A stretch of 64,000 bases of DNA from Hemicordylus capensis. Lineage: Eukaryota; Chordata; Lepidosauria; Squamata; Cordylidae. The position numbers and the translations under genes are program-made. Within the stretch, counting starts at the first letter, position 1. Each line of letters begins with the position of its first letter. The notes below the pieces were generated by a model that was not told where the DNA came from, searched no databases, and was given only the letters and a program-made list of their open reading frames with translations. The stretch is from NCBI RefSeq assembly GCF_027244095.1, contig NC_069670.1, positions 19,457,820 through 19,521,819 on the forward strand. Reading direction: 5' to 3'. Below, in pieces: positions 1-9,664 of this stretch.

Positions 1-485
1 TTCTAAGAGAGAGCTTAAGTTTCCATTGCAAAAATCCCATAGCGAGGGGCACATTCATTCTGAAATAAGGAGGGAGAGAGTGTTTCTGACCATGTGCAGA
101 TTGGCTAGTGCACGTAGTGCTTTAATGTTGCTTGCAGAGCATGGCCAATAGAGAAAGGTCTCTGCCCCAAGAAGCTTACATTTAGAACGTCATGGGGTAT
201 AACAGAAGCAGGTGAGGGAGGGTGAGGCCAATTACCCTGAAACCGAACGGGTGCTTGGCTGGTAGGAAACCAAGACATTAGAAATGCACAGAGGGGGCCA
301 GACAGAGAGGCACTCGGGTTACAGTGCTGGTCATGGGACATCCGATAGCCAGGATGGATGGGCTGGTCGGAGGCCAGGTAGAGAGAGTCAACGCAAGGAG
401 GTGTGGTGAGAGAAGGACTCCTCCTCGGATCAGTCGGGCCACACCAGTTACACTGATTGAGTTCAATCGATCAGTCAATCAATCG

Positions 486-793
486 TGAGAGGGGAACTGG
501 TCTGGTGGTAGCAAGCATGCCTGGTCCCCTTAGCTAAGCAGGGTCTATCCTGGTTGCTTATGAATGGGAGTCTAGAAGTGTGAGCACTGGAAGAGATTCA
601 TCTCAGGGGATGGAGCCGCTCTGGGAAGAGCAGAAAAAGGTTCCAAGTTCCCTCCCTGGCAGCATCTCCAAGACAGGGCTGAGAGAGACTCCTGCCTGCA
701 ACCTCGGAGAAGCCGCTGCCAGTCTGGGTAGACAATACTGAGCTAGATGGACCAATGGTCTGACTCAGTTTATGGCAGCTTCCTGTGTTCCTA
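486..793 (+). mobile_element. 5S/tRNA composite SINE, near full length
   Basis: Contains AGCTAAGCAGGGTC and GAATGGGAG, matching the box A and box C parts of the vertebrate 5S rRNA internal promoter. A reduced tRNA-like unit (GAGCCGCTCTGGGAAGAGC) and the shared body follow, ending TTCCTGTGTTCCTA. Confidence 0.85.
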
Positions 794-974
794 AATAATG
801 CTTAAATCAGCTAAACCTGTACTTCCAGTTTAATCTGTTTAAAACATTTTTAAAAACTATAAATACTTCTAAAAACTGCTGGTAGTAAGCACCGTCTTAC
901 AAGCATTCCCCTTTAATTTTCTAATACTATATCCGGAGAGTTTTTCCCCTTTCCTTCTCACCTAGGAGGGAAAT

Positions 975-1203
975 TCCAGCGTGGTGTAGTGGTTAGAGTG
1001 CTGGACTAGGACCAGGGAGACCCGAGTTCAAATCCCCATCCAGCCATGAGACTTGCTGGGTGACTCTGGGCCAGTCACTTCTCTCTCAGCCTAACCTACT
1101 TCACAAGGTTGTTGTGAGGAGAAACTTTAGTATGTAGTACTCTGGGCTCCTTGGAGGAAGAGCGGGATATAAAATGTTAATAATAATGTAAATAATAATA
1201 AAT
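975..1203 (+). mobile_element. MIR-like tRNA SINE
   Basis: tRNA-type head GTGGTGTAGTGGTTAGAGTG with box B GAGTTCAAATCCCC. The core GGCCAGTCACTTCTCTC and an L2-like tail (GAGCGGGATATAAAATG) with TAA repeats follow. Confidence 0.85.
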
Positions 1204-1317
1204 TAGAGGCATTCTGCTTTCCTTCTCACCCAGTAGGGAATGCTTCTAATACCTTGAAGCATTACCCCTCATCTTATAGAGAATGCTTCTTCTAAGATGA
1301 TGCTGGCTGCCACACAT

Positions 1318-1625
1318 CATAGGAACATAGGAAGCTGCCTTCTACCGAGACAGACCCTTGGTCCATCTAGCTCAGTATCGTCTACCCAGACTGGCAGTGG
1401 CTTCTCCGAGGTTGCAGGCAGGAGTCTCTCTCAGCCCTATCTTGGAGATGCAGCCAGGGAGGGAACTTGGAACCTTCTTGCTCTTCCCAGAGTGGCCCCA
1501 TCCCCTAAGGAGAATATCTTCCAATGCTCACACATGTAGTCTCCCATCCAAATACAAACCAGGGTGGACCCTGCTTAGCAAAGCAGACAATTCATGCTTG
1601 CTACCACAAGACCAGCTCTCCTCCC
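1318..1625 (-). mobile_element. 5S/tRNA composite SINE, near full length
   Basis: Read on the minus strand it runs from GGAGAGCTGGTCTTGTGG through TTTGCTAAGCAGGGTCC to the CTATGTTCCTATG end. The tRNA-like unit is of the reduced type. Confidence 0.85.
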
Positions 1626-2817
1626 ATCAATAGAATTTGCTTTCCCCCCACTCCCAAAGCATTGTTTTGGCTTATGCAGGTTTAATCCATTTAAACTCAT
1701 TGGATTGATCAGCTAAGGTGTCTTTAACCTAGGGGTAATTCTGTGTAATGGTTGCTCATTGGTTGACCAGGTCATCAGCGTGTTTGTCCTGCCCAGTTAG
1801 CAAGTTTCCCCCAATTACGCCTTCCCGGCACCCAAACGGCAATCTTTTGTGCTGAGCAAAAGCTTGGTTCCCCTACTCCATGCAGTTAACTAACGGGGAT
1901 TTGCAGCGCTCTGTGGGAAAGTGTCCCTCTTCCTCTCCAAGATGTAAGTCAGAGTTGTAGCCAGATAGCCAAGAGTCACGGAAGCAATAGTTTGCTGGTG
2001 CAGACTTCCAGAAATGGGCCTCCGGGAACAGCCGACATTCGTCTTGGCCAACAGCACAGTGGTAGTTGTGTCATCACAGGCGCTAGCCAACTGGTGCCTT
2101 CCGTGGGTTCTTCTGCAGTACATGCCCAATGGAGTGTATCCAATGGGCCCGATCTGCCCGTTTCCCTGTCCTGAAGGGCACCTGCATCTTCTCTTGATTT
2201 CAACTCTTGTGCATATGAGAGCGCTTGGGGAAAAATGCCTTCGAGCTGAGCTTTGGTTGGTGATTTCTACGGAAAGAGTTTGAGGCCTGCACAGATCTTT
2301 CCCAGCTCCTTCTGCCATCACCCAATTTCAGTGCCGCGGGGAACACACTCTGCACATGTTCCCTGAAACTCTTTTTCCCTTATTCTGGTTTTGCTTGGTC
2401 TCCATGCACATACAGCATTTACTCTGTGTGTGCCCCGCGAATTATCCATGTTTTGTTTGGGTTGCTGCATTGATTTAGGCAGTTTCTGGTAGGGCTGGGT
2501 ATCCTCCATGGTAAAAATAATTCTGACACTGTTTGCACAGGCAGCCTGAACACTGCGCCCAGAAAAGCTGCCTCTTTGACCTGTGTGATTCATGCAAATA
2601 AAGCCAGTTTCCATATTTTGCATAACAGCTTCCCGTTCCATTGGCAAGTATCTCTGCAGCTGGTGCCTGCGGGGAATCTTGCGCAACCCCCCGCTCTCAG
2701 TCTTCTGAGACATCACTGGGCATTGCCCAAATATTTTCTATCTTTGTCCCCATGAAACCTGATTTTTTAAAAAAGTAAAGCATAAGGACACAATAAAATC
2801 TGGATCAGACTGAAAGT
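1626..2817. other. No gene or repeat recognised (upstream PLEKHO1 intron)
   Basis: Read on both strands. The open frames here (to 143 residues, minus strand) show no domain I know and no splice-bounded coding pattern. No PLEKHO1 exon 2 sequence was found. The same is true of 1-485 and 794-974. Confidence 0.5.
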
Positions 2818-3262
2818 ACATCTGGTCTAGCATTCTGTTGCCCACAGGGGCCAACCGGATCCCACCAGGAAGCCCTCAAGCAGGGTATGAAGGCAACCAT
2901 TCTCCTGTGTTAGATATCCTCATCAACTGTTATTCAGCAATAGACTGCTTCTGGGCCTGGAGGTTCTATTTAGCGAGTTGCCAATAGGTGACTCATTCTC
3001 TCTGAACATGTCTCAAATCCCCCTTTAAAACCACCTAAATCACCACATCTTGTGGCAGTGAGTTCCATCAATTCTGCACAATGGTGAATTCTGCACCCAT
3101 CATATTTTACTCATCTGAGGTTTTGCATGGAATGTACGCAACCCAGATTGTACATTTGAAAGGCAGCCTGGGGGTTATCCAGCCGAACTCTCTTAACACT
3201 GGATCTTTCCAAGCTCCTGTTGGCTCTCGTAAGGGCTCCAAGATCTAGGCCCCTGCATGATA
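2818..3262 (-). mobile_element. CR1-type LINE 3' fragment, old
   Basis: Antisense TCTAGCATTCTGTTGCCCAC and CACCACATCTTGTGGCAGTG, lying as in better copies. Confidence 0.65.
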
Positions 3263-3271
3263 CGAGTACAA

Positions 3272-3554
3272 GGATGGGGCTGTAGCTCAGTAGCGGAACA
3301 TTTATTTTAGTTCATTATTTATGTAACGCATTTGTGTACCGCCCAAAACGCAAGACTGATGATGTTGCCATGGACCTCCGATCTGATTTGCAGACAAGAG
3401 GTCCCAGGTTCAGTCCCTGGCAGCATCTCCAAGTAGGGCTGAGAAAGACCCCCGCCTGAAACCTTGAAGAAGCCGCTGCCAGTCAGAGTAGACGGTACTG
3501 AGCTAGAGGGACTAAGGGTCTGACTCAGTGTAAGGCAGTTTCCTAGGTTCCTAT
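3272..3554 (+). mobile_element. 5S/tRNA composite SINE, tRNA unit and body, interrupted
   Basis: Begins at GGGGCTGTAGCTCAGTAGCG, a good tRNA box A, and lacks the 5S head. A stretch at about 3300-3388 that includes an L2-type LINE tail splits the tRNA unit. Box B (AGGTTCAGTCCC) and the body follow. Confidence 0.8.
3300..3388 (-). mobile_element. L2-type LINE 3' fragment inside a SINE
   Basis: Contains the TACCGCCCAAAACGCAAG motif of the second L2-like tail type seen here, in antisense. The last 30 bases before the SINE resumes are unassigned. Confidence 0.5.
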
Positions 3555-3958
3555 ACCACTTCTTTCCTGTATTGAGAGGGCATCAATCCCTCGCTCTTTC
3601 CGTTCAGCTCTTGGAGTGATTTCCAGTACCATGTTAAAATGCGTTTGATACGAGCCTGATTGAGGCATATCGACCGATGCCTCTGGAGAGTCCAAACCTG
3701 TGTTTTATTGACGTGTGTGAGATAATACCCCAGTTCTGTGCAGTCACACCTATATGGGATTCTGCACCTGCGCACTATGGGTGGTTGCACAGCTGACCAC
3801 CTAAGTTGTGGGGGGGACACCTGGCCCCCCAGATTCTCTTCTCCTTCTCGGACTCTACAGGCCGAGGGCCTGAAACTCCCACATGGCCCTAGATTTGAAG
3901 TTCGCCTGCTTCTTGCAGGCATCCACTGTTTCTTCTTCAAACCCAGACTCCGCGCATT
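3555..3958. other. Unassigned sequence
   Basis: Contains GGATTCTGCACCTGCGCAC, of a kind often seen in interspersed repeats, but I cannot name a family. No coding evidence. Confidence 0.4.
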
Positions 3959-4418
3959 CCTCATTTCATCTGTGCGTTGAATACAGACGGCGGCTACGGC
4001 GACCCATGTTTTCGACAAAAGTTCCCAAAGCCATTTGCACAGATACAAACAAATCAATAAAAAGGACTCCCTGTCCCCAGCGAGCTCGCAATCTAAAGGT
4101 TTTCGGCATAGATTCCATTGGGCACGCCTTGGAACTCCTGTGCGGGGGGTGGGGGTTGTCCTTCTTGCAAGCCGAAATTGAAAATGGAGATAGGCTGGGT
4201 TTCCCCAAAGCCTTATCTGGAGATGTCTGGCATTGTTGGCGAACGACGGAGAGTAGTCTGAAAAAACGAGCGATCCTATCCAAAACGGGAACTCTCACTG
4301 AAAGCCTAGAACTATGGTTCTTCCTTGTTCTGAGAACTGCCATTTTGGAAGGGCCGGGACAGAATGCTGGGAACTGTAGACATCCCAAGTGGCTTCTTCA
4401 TACTTCTTCAAGTGGTCT

Positions 4419-4472
4419 TAAGAACACAGGAAGCTGCCTTCTTCTACCGAGTCAGACCCTTGGTCCATCTGT
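4419..4472 (-). mobile_element. 5S/tRNA composite SINE, 3' tail only
   Basis: Only the last 50 bases are present (antisense AAGAACACAGGAAGCTGCC). It is cut off by the adjoining L2-type fragment and lies in the loop of the 3959-4672 inverted repeat. Confidence 0.7.
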
Positions 4473-4483
4473 CTGTCTATCTA

Positions 4484-4562
4484 TTTATTTAATACATTTG
4501 TATGCCACCCCAAACGCAAGTTCTTTGGGCGGTTTACAGGACAATAAAAACCAGCAATGCCA
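4484..4562 (-). mobile_element. L2-type LINE 3' end, second type
   Basis: Antisense CATTTGTATGCCACCCC, AAACGCAAGTTC and GGGCGGTTTACAGGAC. Confidence 0.65.
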
Positions 4563-4856
4563 GATTCCTTCTTATTGATTTGTTTATATCTGTGTAAACT
4601 GCTGCGGGAACTTTTGTCGAACATCTTGGTCGCCATCTTCACCATCTCTATTCAACGCACAGATGAAATCTGCCCAGTCTCCACTTGCTCTACATGATTT
4701 GGTGGGAGCAATTAGAATAGGGCCTCTGCAGAGGATCTTAAGACTGGGTAAAGAGATATAGGCTACGGCACCCATTCACACAACCCGGCCCCAAGCCGTT
4801 TAGGGTTGAGTGGGAGGGAGGCAGATCTGGTGACGAACCAGATCTTTGTTTGTTTA

Positions 4857-5140
4857 GGAGAGGAGAGCTGGTCTTGTGGTCGCAAGCATGACTTGTCCCC
4901 TTAGCTAAGCAGGATCCGCCCTGGTTGTCTTTGAATGGGAGACTAGACATGTGAGCACTGGAAGAGATTCCCCGCAGAGGATGGAGCCGCTCCGGGAAGA
5001 GCATCTAGGTTCCAAGTTCCCTCCCTGGCAGCATCTCCAAGATAGGGCTGAGAGAGACTCCTGCCTGCAACCTTGGAGAAGCTGCTGCCAGGCTGTGTAG
5101 ACAGTACTGAGCTAGATAGACCAAGGGTCAGGCTCAGTGG
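4857..5140 (+). mobile_element. 5S/tRNA composite SINE
   Basis: Head GGAGAGCTGGTCTTGTGG, 5S boxes and body are present. The extreme 3' end is lost at GGCTCAGTGG. Confidence 0.85.
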
Positions 5141-5184
5141 GTAGAAGAGAATCTCTTGGCGGATTTGGGCCCGCTGTTCATCTG

Positions 5185-5448
5185 GTGGCCCCTGGTAACT
5201 GACCAAAGAGGCACCTTTTAAAAAGTGGTGGTTCTCTTTCTTTAACAGAGGGAGAGCAACTGGCCCTATCCAGCCCCAGCACAGCATCCCTCCAGTGGCT
5301 GTTGCTAGTGTCTCTTATGTTTCCTTTTTAGATTGTGAGCCCTTGGGGGACAGAGATCCATCTTTATTTATTTTTTATTTCTCTATGTAAACTGCGTTGG
5401 GAACTTTTTGTTGAAAAGCAGTATATAAATATCTGTAGCAGTAGTAGT
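5185..5448 (+). mobile_element. L2-type LINE 3' end
   Basis: Sense AAAGAGGCACC, GGGAGAGCAACTGGCCCTAT, TTTAGATTGTGAGCCC and the end AAGCAGTATATAAATATCTG with a GTA repeat. Confidence 0.78.
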
Positions 5449-6117
5449 CGCAAAATGTGTTTGGTGTTGGTGAGCAATCAGCACTCTCTCTCCATGGCTG
5501 CTCTGGTGGTTTGTGCCACTGACCGCAGAGCTGGACATGTGGACCTTTCTGCACCTTGCAAAAATGAAATCATGTCCGAGACTTCTCTTAATTGTTGCTG
5601 GGGGTGTGTGCTCTCAATCTCTCTTCTCCTCTCTCCTCATATACACGCACACCCCCAGGATGCTCTTTCCCCTTCCCCAAATTGATTCACGCGGGAGGAA
5701 AATTGAGCAAACCCGCCTGGTTCATTAGCTGAGTTGAGGTCAACCCAGCAGTAGTGACAAATCGATCCGGCCATTCCCTCTCTCCTGGCTGCTCCCCGCA
5801 ACGGAGAAAATTGCATTTTTGCTCCCGAGCAAGATTAAGCATGGCGTTTTCATTAAGCTGTCGAAGGAGAAGGCAGAAGCTTTGGTCCAGGTTGGATACC
5901 GGCCGTAGTTTTAAAGAGGGTTGGAAGTGGTATGGTCGAGATGCCGGGCTCAGTGGTGCTCTTTGGACTGGACTTCTGGGCGGAGGCCCCGTCCCCCGCA
6001 GGCCTGGCGGGGGGGCCTCCAAATGCTGAGTGGTCCACTAATTTAAGTGGCAGGATTGTCCATGCAAAATGTGATATCTCTCTGCAAGTCAGTGGAAAGT
6101 ATCTTATTCAGAATTAT

Positions 6118-6171
6118 TTCTTCTTCTTCTTCTTCTTCTTCTTCTTCTTCTTCTTCTTCTTCTTCTTCTTC
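6118..6171. repeat. (TTC)n microsatellite
   Basis: About 18 uninterrupted TTC units. Confidence 0.95.
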
Positions 6172-6365
6172 TAGTTTCCAGCTTTCCCTGAGCATATTCT
6201 GGTGTAAAATAATGGATTGCAGCTAATCTGTTGGCAGCGGCAGGAGCAGTAGGGGGCCCCCAAACGGCCTTTAGTTCCAGGCTCCAAAATTACCCGGGTG
6301 CACCCCTGGCCGGGCTGGGGTGTTTGTGTGCCCATTTCTTTTTTCTCTCTATTCCTGCTGGTCGG

Positions 6366-6530
6366 ATACTGTATTTACCTAAATCCAAGACTAGGTGTTT
6401 TTCTATATATATTAGAAATCAGGAGGTCATCTTAAATCTAGAGTCCTGTTCCTTTTGAGTAAATGCCTCTACTTTTAAAGAGGGCTGTCTTAAATTCAGC
6501 GTCATCTTCAGTGAATTCAAAGCAACCACC
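6366..6530. mobile_element. Small MITE, relative of the 17.0-kb element
   Basis: ACTGTATTTACCTAAATCC at the left, then TCTTAAATCTAGAGTCC and TCTTAAATTCAGCGTC repeats to the right. Confidence 0.45.
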
Positions 6531-6976
6531 AACTGTGGTTGGTTTTTAAGCACCACTGAACCTGAGGGAGAGCCCGTGGCCAGGTGAAAGGAAGTAGCGT
6601 CTGCACCACAAGTGACAAAGCTCTATCAAGCCACCCTGACAACACTGATGGTTTGTCTCCAGAGTCAGATTGTGGGGTGTTGTTAAGGGGCGGCAGAGCT
6701 GAAGACAGACGAGCCTGACTTGTTCAGGGCAGTCTACCCAGAAGTTCTCCTCCGCCAGAACTTTCATTACATTTCAGCGGCACCTTGTGCCTGGTGGGTT
6801 TTACCTATTGGAAATGAGAAGGGAGAGGGTGTGTTTGAATCTAAGAAGGGCCCAAGTCAGTCAAATGTAATCTCTGGCCCAACTGGTTTAAGTTGGTATA
6901 GAAGCGTGCAAAATATTTCGGCTTTGCAGACCACTTCGTCAGGCATTTTCTGCTGCCTTTGCGTCCTGCTCTCCAA

Positions 6977-7223
6977 GGAGGAGAGCTGGTCTTGTGGTAG
7001 CGAGCATGAATTGTCCCCTTTGCTAAGCAGGGTCTGGCCTGGTTTGCATTTGAAAGGGAGACTGCATGTATGAGCACTGGAAGATATTCTCCTTAGGGCA
7101 GGGGGCTGTAGCTCATTGGAAAAGTACCTGCCTGCTTGCGTGCAGAAGGTTCCAAGTTCCCTCCCTGGCAGCATCTCCAAGAGAGGGCTGAGAGAGATTC
7201 CTGCCTGCAACCTTGGAGAAGCC
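6977..7223 (+). mobile_element. 5S/tRNA composite SINE with complete tRNA unit, 3' truncated
   Basis: The 5S unit is followed by GGGGGCTGTAGCTCATTGG and a TGCGTGCAGAAGG anticodon-arm remnant. The body stops after GGAGAAGCCCAAGG. Confidence 0.85.
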
Positions 7224-7682
7224 CAAGGCCTCTCCACACAATCCCACAGGACTTTTTCCAAGTCTGTTTTGGAATGAATTGTCGGGAATGGGGCGAGGGG
7301 AAGGGGAGGTCCGGGCCCAGCACAAGACTGCACTGAGATAATACCTCCTTGAAGGACAAAAAGCTTAGCCGCGCAGGATGTGGTTGGTTCCACTCGTCGC
7401 AAATCCAGCTTTGGCAATGGGTCTCGAGTTCCCCAAATGAGCTATCCGTGTTGCATACAGCAGAGATCTGGCCCCGTTAAAAATAGATGTGGCACTCCGC
7501 CCCCACCACCCACCCACCAGCCCCCTCCTCCTGCTTCTCGTCATCTTGTTATGCTTCTCTTCTACGTTGTACACGGAAATGATGCTTTTGCATCTTCTTG
7601 GCTTTAGGCTTCTCTCCTCTTCCAAGAATCTTTCGCATAGCTACATACACAATAGAATCGGATCTGCCCTCCGAGTCTTGGG

Positions 7683-8092
7683 AAGGAGAGCTGGTCTTGT
7701 GGGAGCGAGCGTGAATGGTCCCCTTTGCTAAGCAGGACCCACCTTGGTTTGCATTTGGATGGGTGACTACAGGTGAGCACCAATGTCCCCTCTAATAGGG
7801 ATTCCCAGATGTTGTTGACTACAGCTCCCAGAAGCCCCAGCTGCTATGGCTTTGGCTTGGGGATTCTGGGAGTTGGAGTCAACAACATCTGGGAATCCCT
7901 ATTAGAGGGAACACTGGTGAGCACTGCAAGATATTGCTGTAAATCAGTGGCAGAGCATCTGCTTTGCATGCAGAAGGTTCCACGTACCCTCCCTGGAAGC
8001 ATCTCCAAGATAGGCCTCAGAGAGATTCCTGCCTGCAACCTTGGAGAAGCTGCTGCCGGTCAGTGTAGAAAATCCTGAATGAGATGGACCTG
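7683..8092 (+). mobile_element. 5S/tRNA composite SINE split by a hAT MITE
   Basis: The 5S unit ends at GTGAGCAC, the MITE follows, then GTGAGCAC repeats and the tRNA unit (CAGTGGCAGAGCATCTGC, TTTGCATGCAGAAGG) and body resume. The last bases of the tail are degraded. Confidence 0.88.
7781..7916. mobile_element. hAT-type hairpin MITE with exact 8-bp target duplication
   Basis: Ends CAATGTCCCCTCTAATAGGG and its near reverse complement ending AGGGAACACTG. Flanking duplication GTGAGCAC lies at 7773-7780 and 7917-7924. The arms pair almost throughout. Confidence 0.92.
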
Positions 8093-8179
8093 GGCGCTTT
8101 CCAGATTACATGCTACCACCGTGTCACAACGTATCCCTTAAGTGTGTTTCTGTACTGCCTGTGTCTCCTCTCCTCTGGC

Positions 8180-8485
8180 GAGAAGAGCTCGTCTTGTGAT
8201 AGCCAGCATGACTTTCCCCCTTAGCTAAGCAGGGTCTGCCCTGGTTGCCTTTGAATGGGAGACTAGAAGTGTGAGCACTGTAAGATATTCCCTTGAGGGG
8301 ATGGAGCTGCTCTGGGAAGAGTAGAAAGTTCCAAGTTCCCTCCTTGGCAGAATCTCCAAGATTGGGCTGAGAGAGATTCCTGCCTGCAACCTTGGAGAAG
8401 CCGCTACCAGTCTGTGACGACAATACTGAGCTAGATGGACCAAGGGTCTGACTCAGTATATGACAGCTCCCTATGTTCCTATGTT
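8180..8485 (+). mobile_element. 5S/tRNA composite SINE, near full length
   Basis: Head AAGAGCTCGTCTTGTGATAG, 5S boxes, reduced tRNA unit, and the tail CCCTATGTTCCTATGTTC. Confidence 0.88.
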
Positions 8486-8595
8486 CACACCGCAGTCCCT
8501 GCACTGTCAGCAAGGTGCCGTTCACATTTCCGATGCCTTATTTCGGGTTTTATAGCTGCATTACAGCCCTATAACGTTGCATCTACGATGCAATA

Positions 8596-8619
8596 AAGCA
8601 AGCAAGCAAGCAAGCAAGC
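8596..8619. repeat. (AAGC)n microsatellite
   Basis: Six AAGC units. Confidence 0.85.
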
Positions 8620-8705
8620 TGTATTTGCCCATTGTAGGAGGCAATGGATTTCAACGGATTTCCACAAAATGTGGCAATTGTGGTGTAAGGTTTGCTATCT
8701 GGAAA

Positions 8706-8755
8706 CCACCCAAGGGTCTGACTCGGTAGAAAGCAACTTCCTTTATTCCTGTTCT
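8706..8755 (+). mobile_element. 5S/tRNA composite SINE, 3' tail only
   Basis: CCAAGGGTCTGACTCGGTAG and TTCCTTTATTCC match the last 50 bases of the family. Confidence 0.6.
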
Positions 8756-9523
8756 GAGGCAGCTGCGTTAGGTGGTGGGCTTGGGCAGCTGCAAAGAGCG
8801 TTGGAGTAGGGCACGGATCTAGACCTGTGTTGCACAATCTGCCGGGAGAATCTCCTGCACATGTTCTTGTGGTAAAGAACTGCTCTATTCCTCTGCAACT
8901 CCTCTTAATGTTAGTGAGACCTGAACAGAAGCACTTCCTGTGGGATCATGCCCTATTTGAAGGCACAAGTCAGGCGGTCATTTGGGCGCTGAAATGTCTT
9001 TGTCCTTCCATATATTTGGGGGGGGGGGGGAATCCTGATTGGCAGGGATGATGCCCCCAACTGTTTGCTGGACCTGAAGATGGTTCCCTCTTCCCAAGGG
9101 GGTCTAAAAAGAAGCACAAGGGAGACCCCCAGCACCAGCCACTGGGAGGGATACCATGCTGGGCTGAATAGAAAGCGTTCTCTTCCTGGATCGCTATGGG
9201 GCAAGCTTTCTCTGCTAGGCATTGGTGGTCACACACTAATGGCCACATTCAGCTGGAACCCAGAAGTGTCTGACAAACTGCACTGGGACTGGAACCCTGT
9301 GCCTTTAGGTTGCTCACAGAACTACACTTCCCAGGGTACTTTGTGGCATAAGGGGGAATAAAGCCATGCCAATGAAACTGGTTTAGGATTTGCAGTGTAG
9401 ACGTGCGACCATGCTGCGGCAAGGCGGCCATCTTGGTGACCCGTGAGTCATTCAAGACCAGTCATTTAAGTAATGTGAGTAATTTATGGACGTTTAGGGT
9501 GCTTTCTTTTTCTCCATTTGCAG

Positions 9524-9664
9524 GTAAAAGATGAAAAAAACATCCAGGAGGTCTTTGACTTGAATGATTACGAGAAATGTGAAGAGCTCAGGAAATCGAA
9601 AAGCAGAAGCAAAAAGAACTATAGCAAATTTTCGCTCACGCACTCCAAGGAGCCGGGGAACACA
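9524..9664 (+). CDS. PLEKHO1: PLEKHO1 exon 3 (PH domain, central part)
   Basis: The exon follows a good acceptor (TTTCTCCATTTGCAG) and ends at ACA before GTAGGT. It encodes 47 residues beginning [13 protein letters not shown] and including [18 protein letters not shown], the central and later strands of the PH fold with a very basic stretch. Human PLEKHO1 has nearly the same residues, for example SDYEKC where NDYEKC is seen here. Both boundaries are phase 0. Confidence 0.95.

Larger units (their letters stand above)
3959..4672. repeat. Inverted repeat with 105-base arms and repeat-filled loop
   Basis: Arms at about 3959-4067 and 4568-4672 pair (TTTCATCTGTGCGTTGAATA at the left, its complement at the right). 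Both include an L2-tail-like stretch (TTTTCGACAAAAGTTCCC). The loop holds a SINE tail and another L2-type fragment. Confidence 0.75.
5449..6976. other. Unassigned intronic sequence apart from listed repeats
   Basis: GC-rich around 5950-6030, with no exon-like frame with splice sites. The same applies to 7224-7682 and 8486-9523. Confidence 0.4.

Noticed and set aside
1890-2716. Minus-strand frames of 143 and 132 residues
   Set aside because: No recognised domain, overlapping frames on both strands, and no splice pattern; treated as chance.
1-9523. PLEKHO1 exons 1 and 2
   Set aside because: No sequence coding for the expected VGWVRKF...YISEKE segment was found in any plus-strand frame by eye; probably outside the window.
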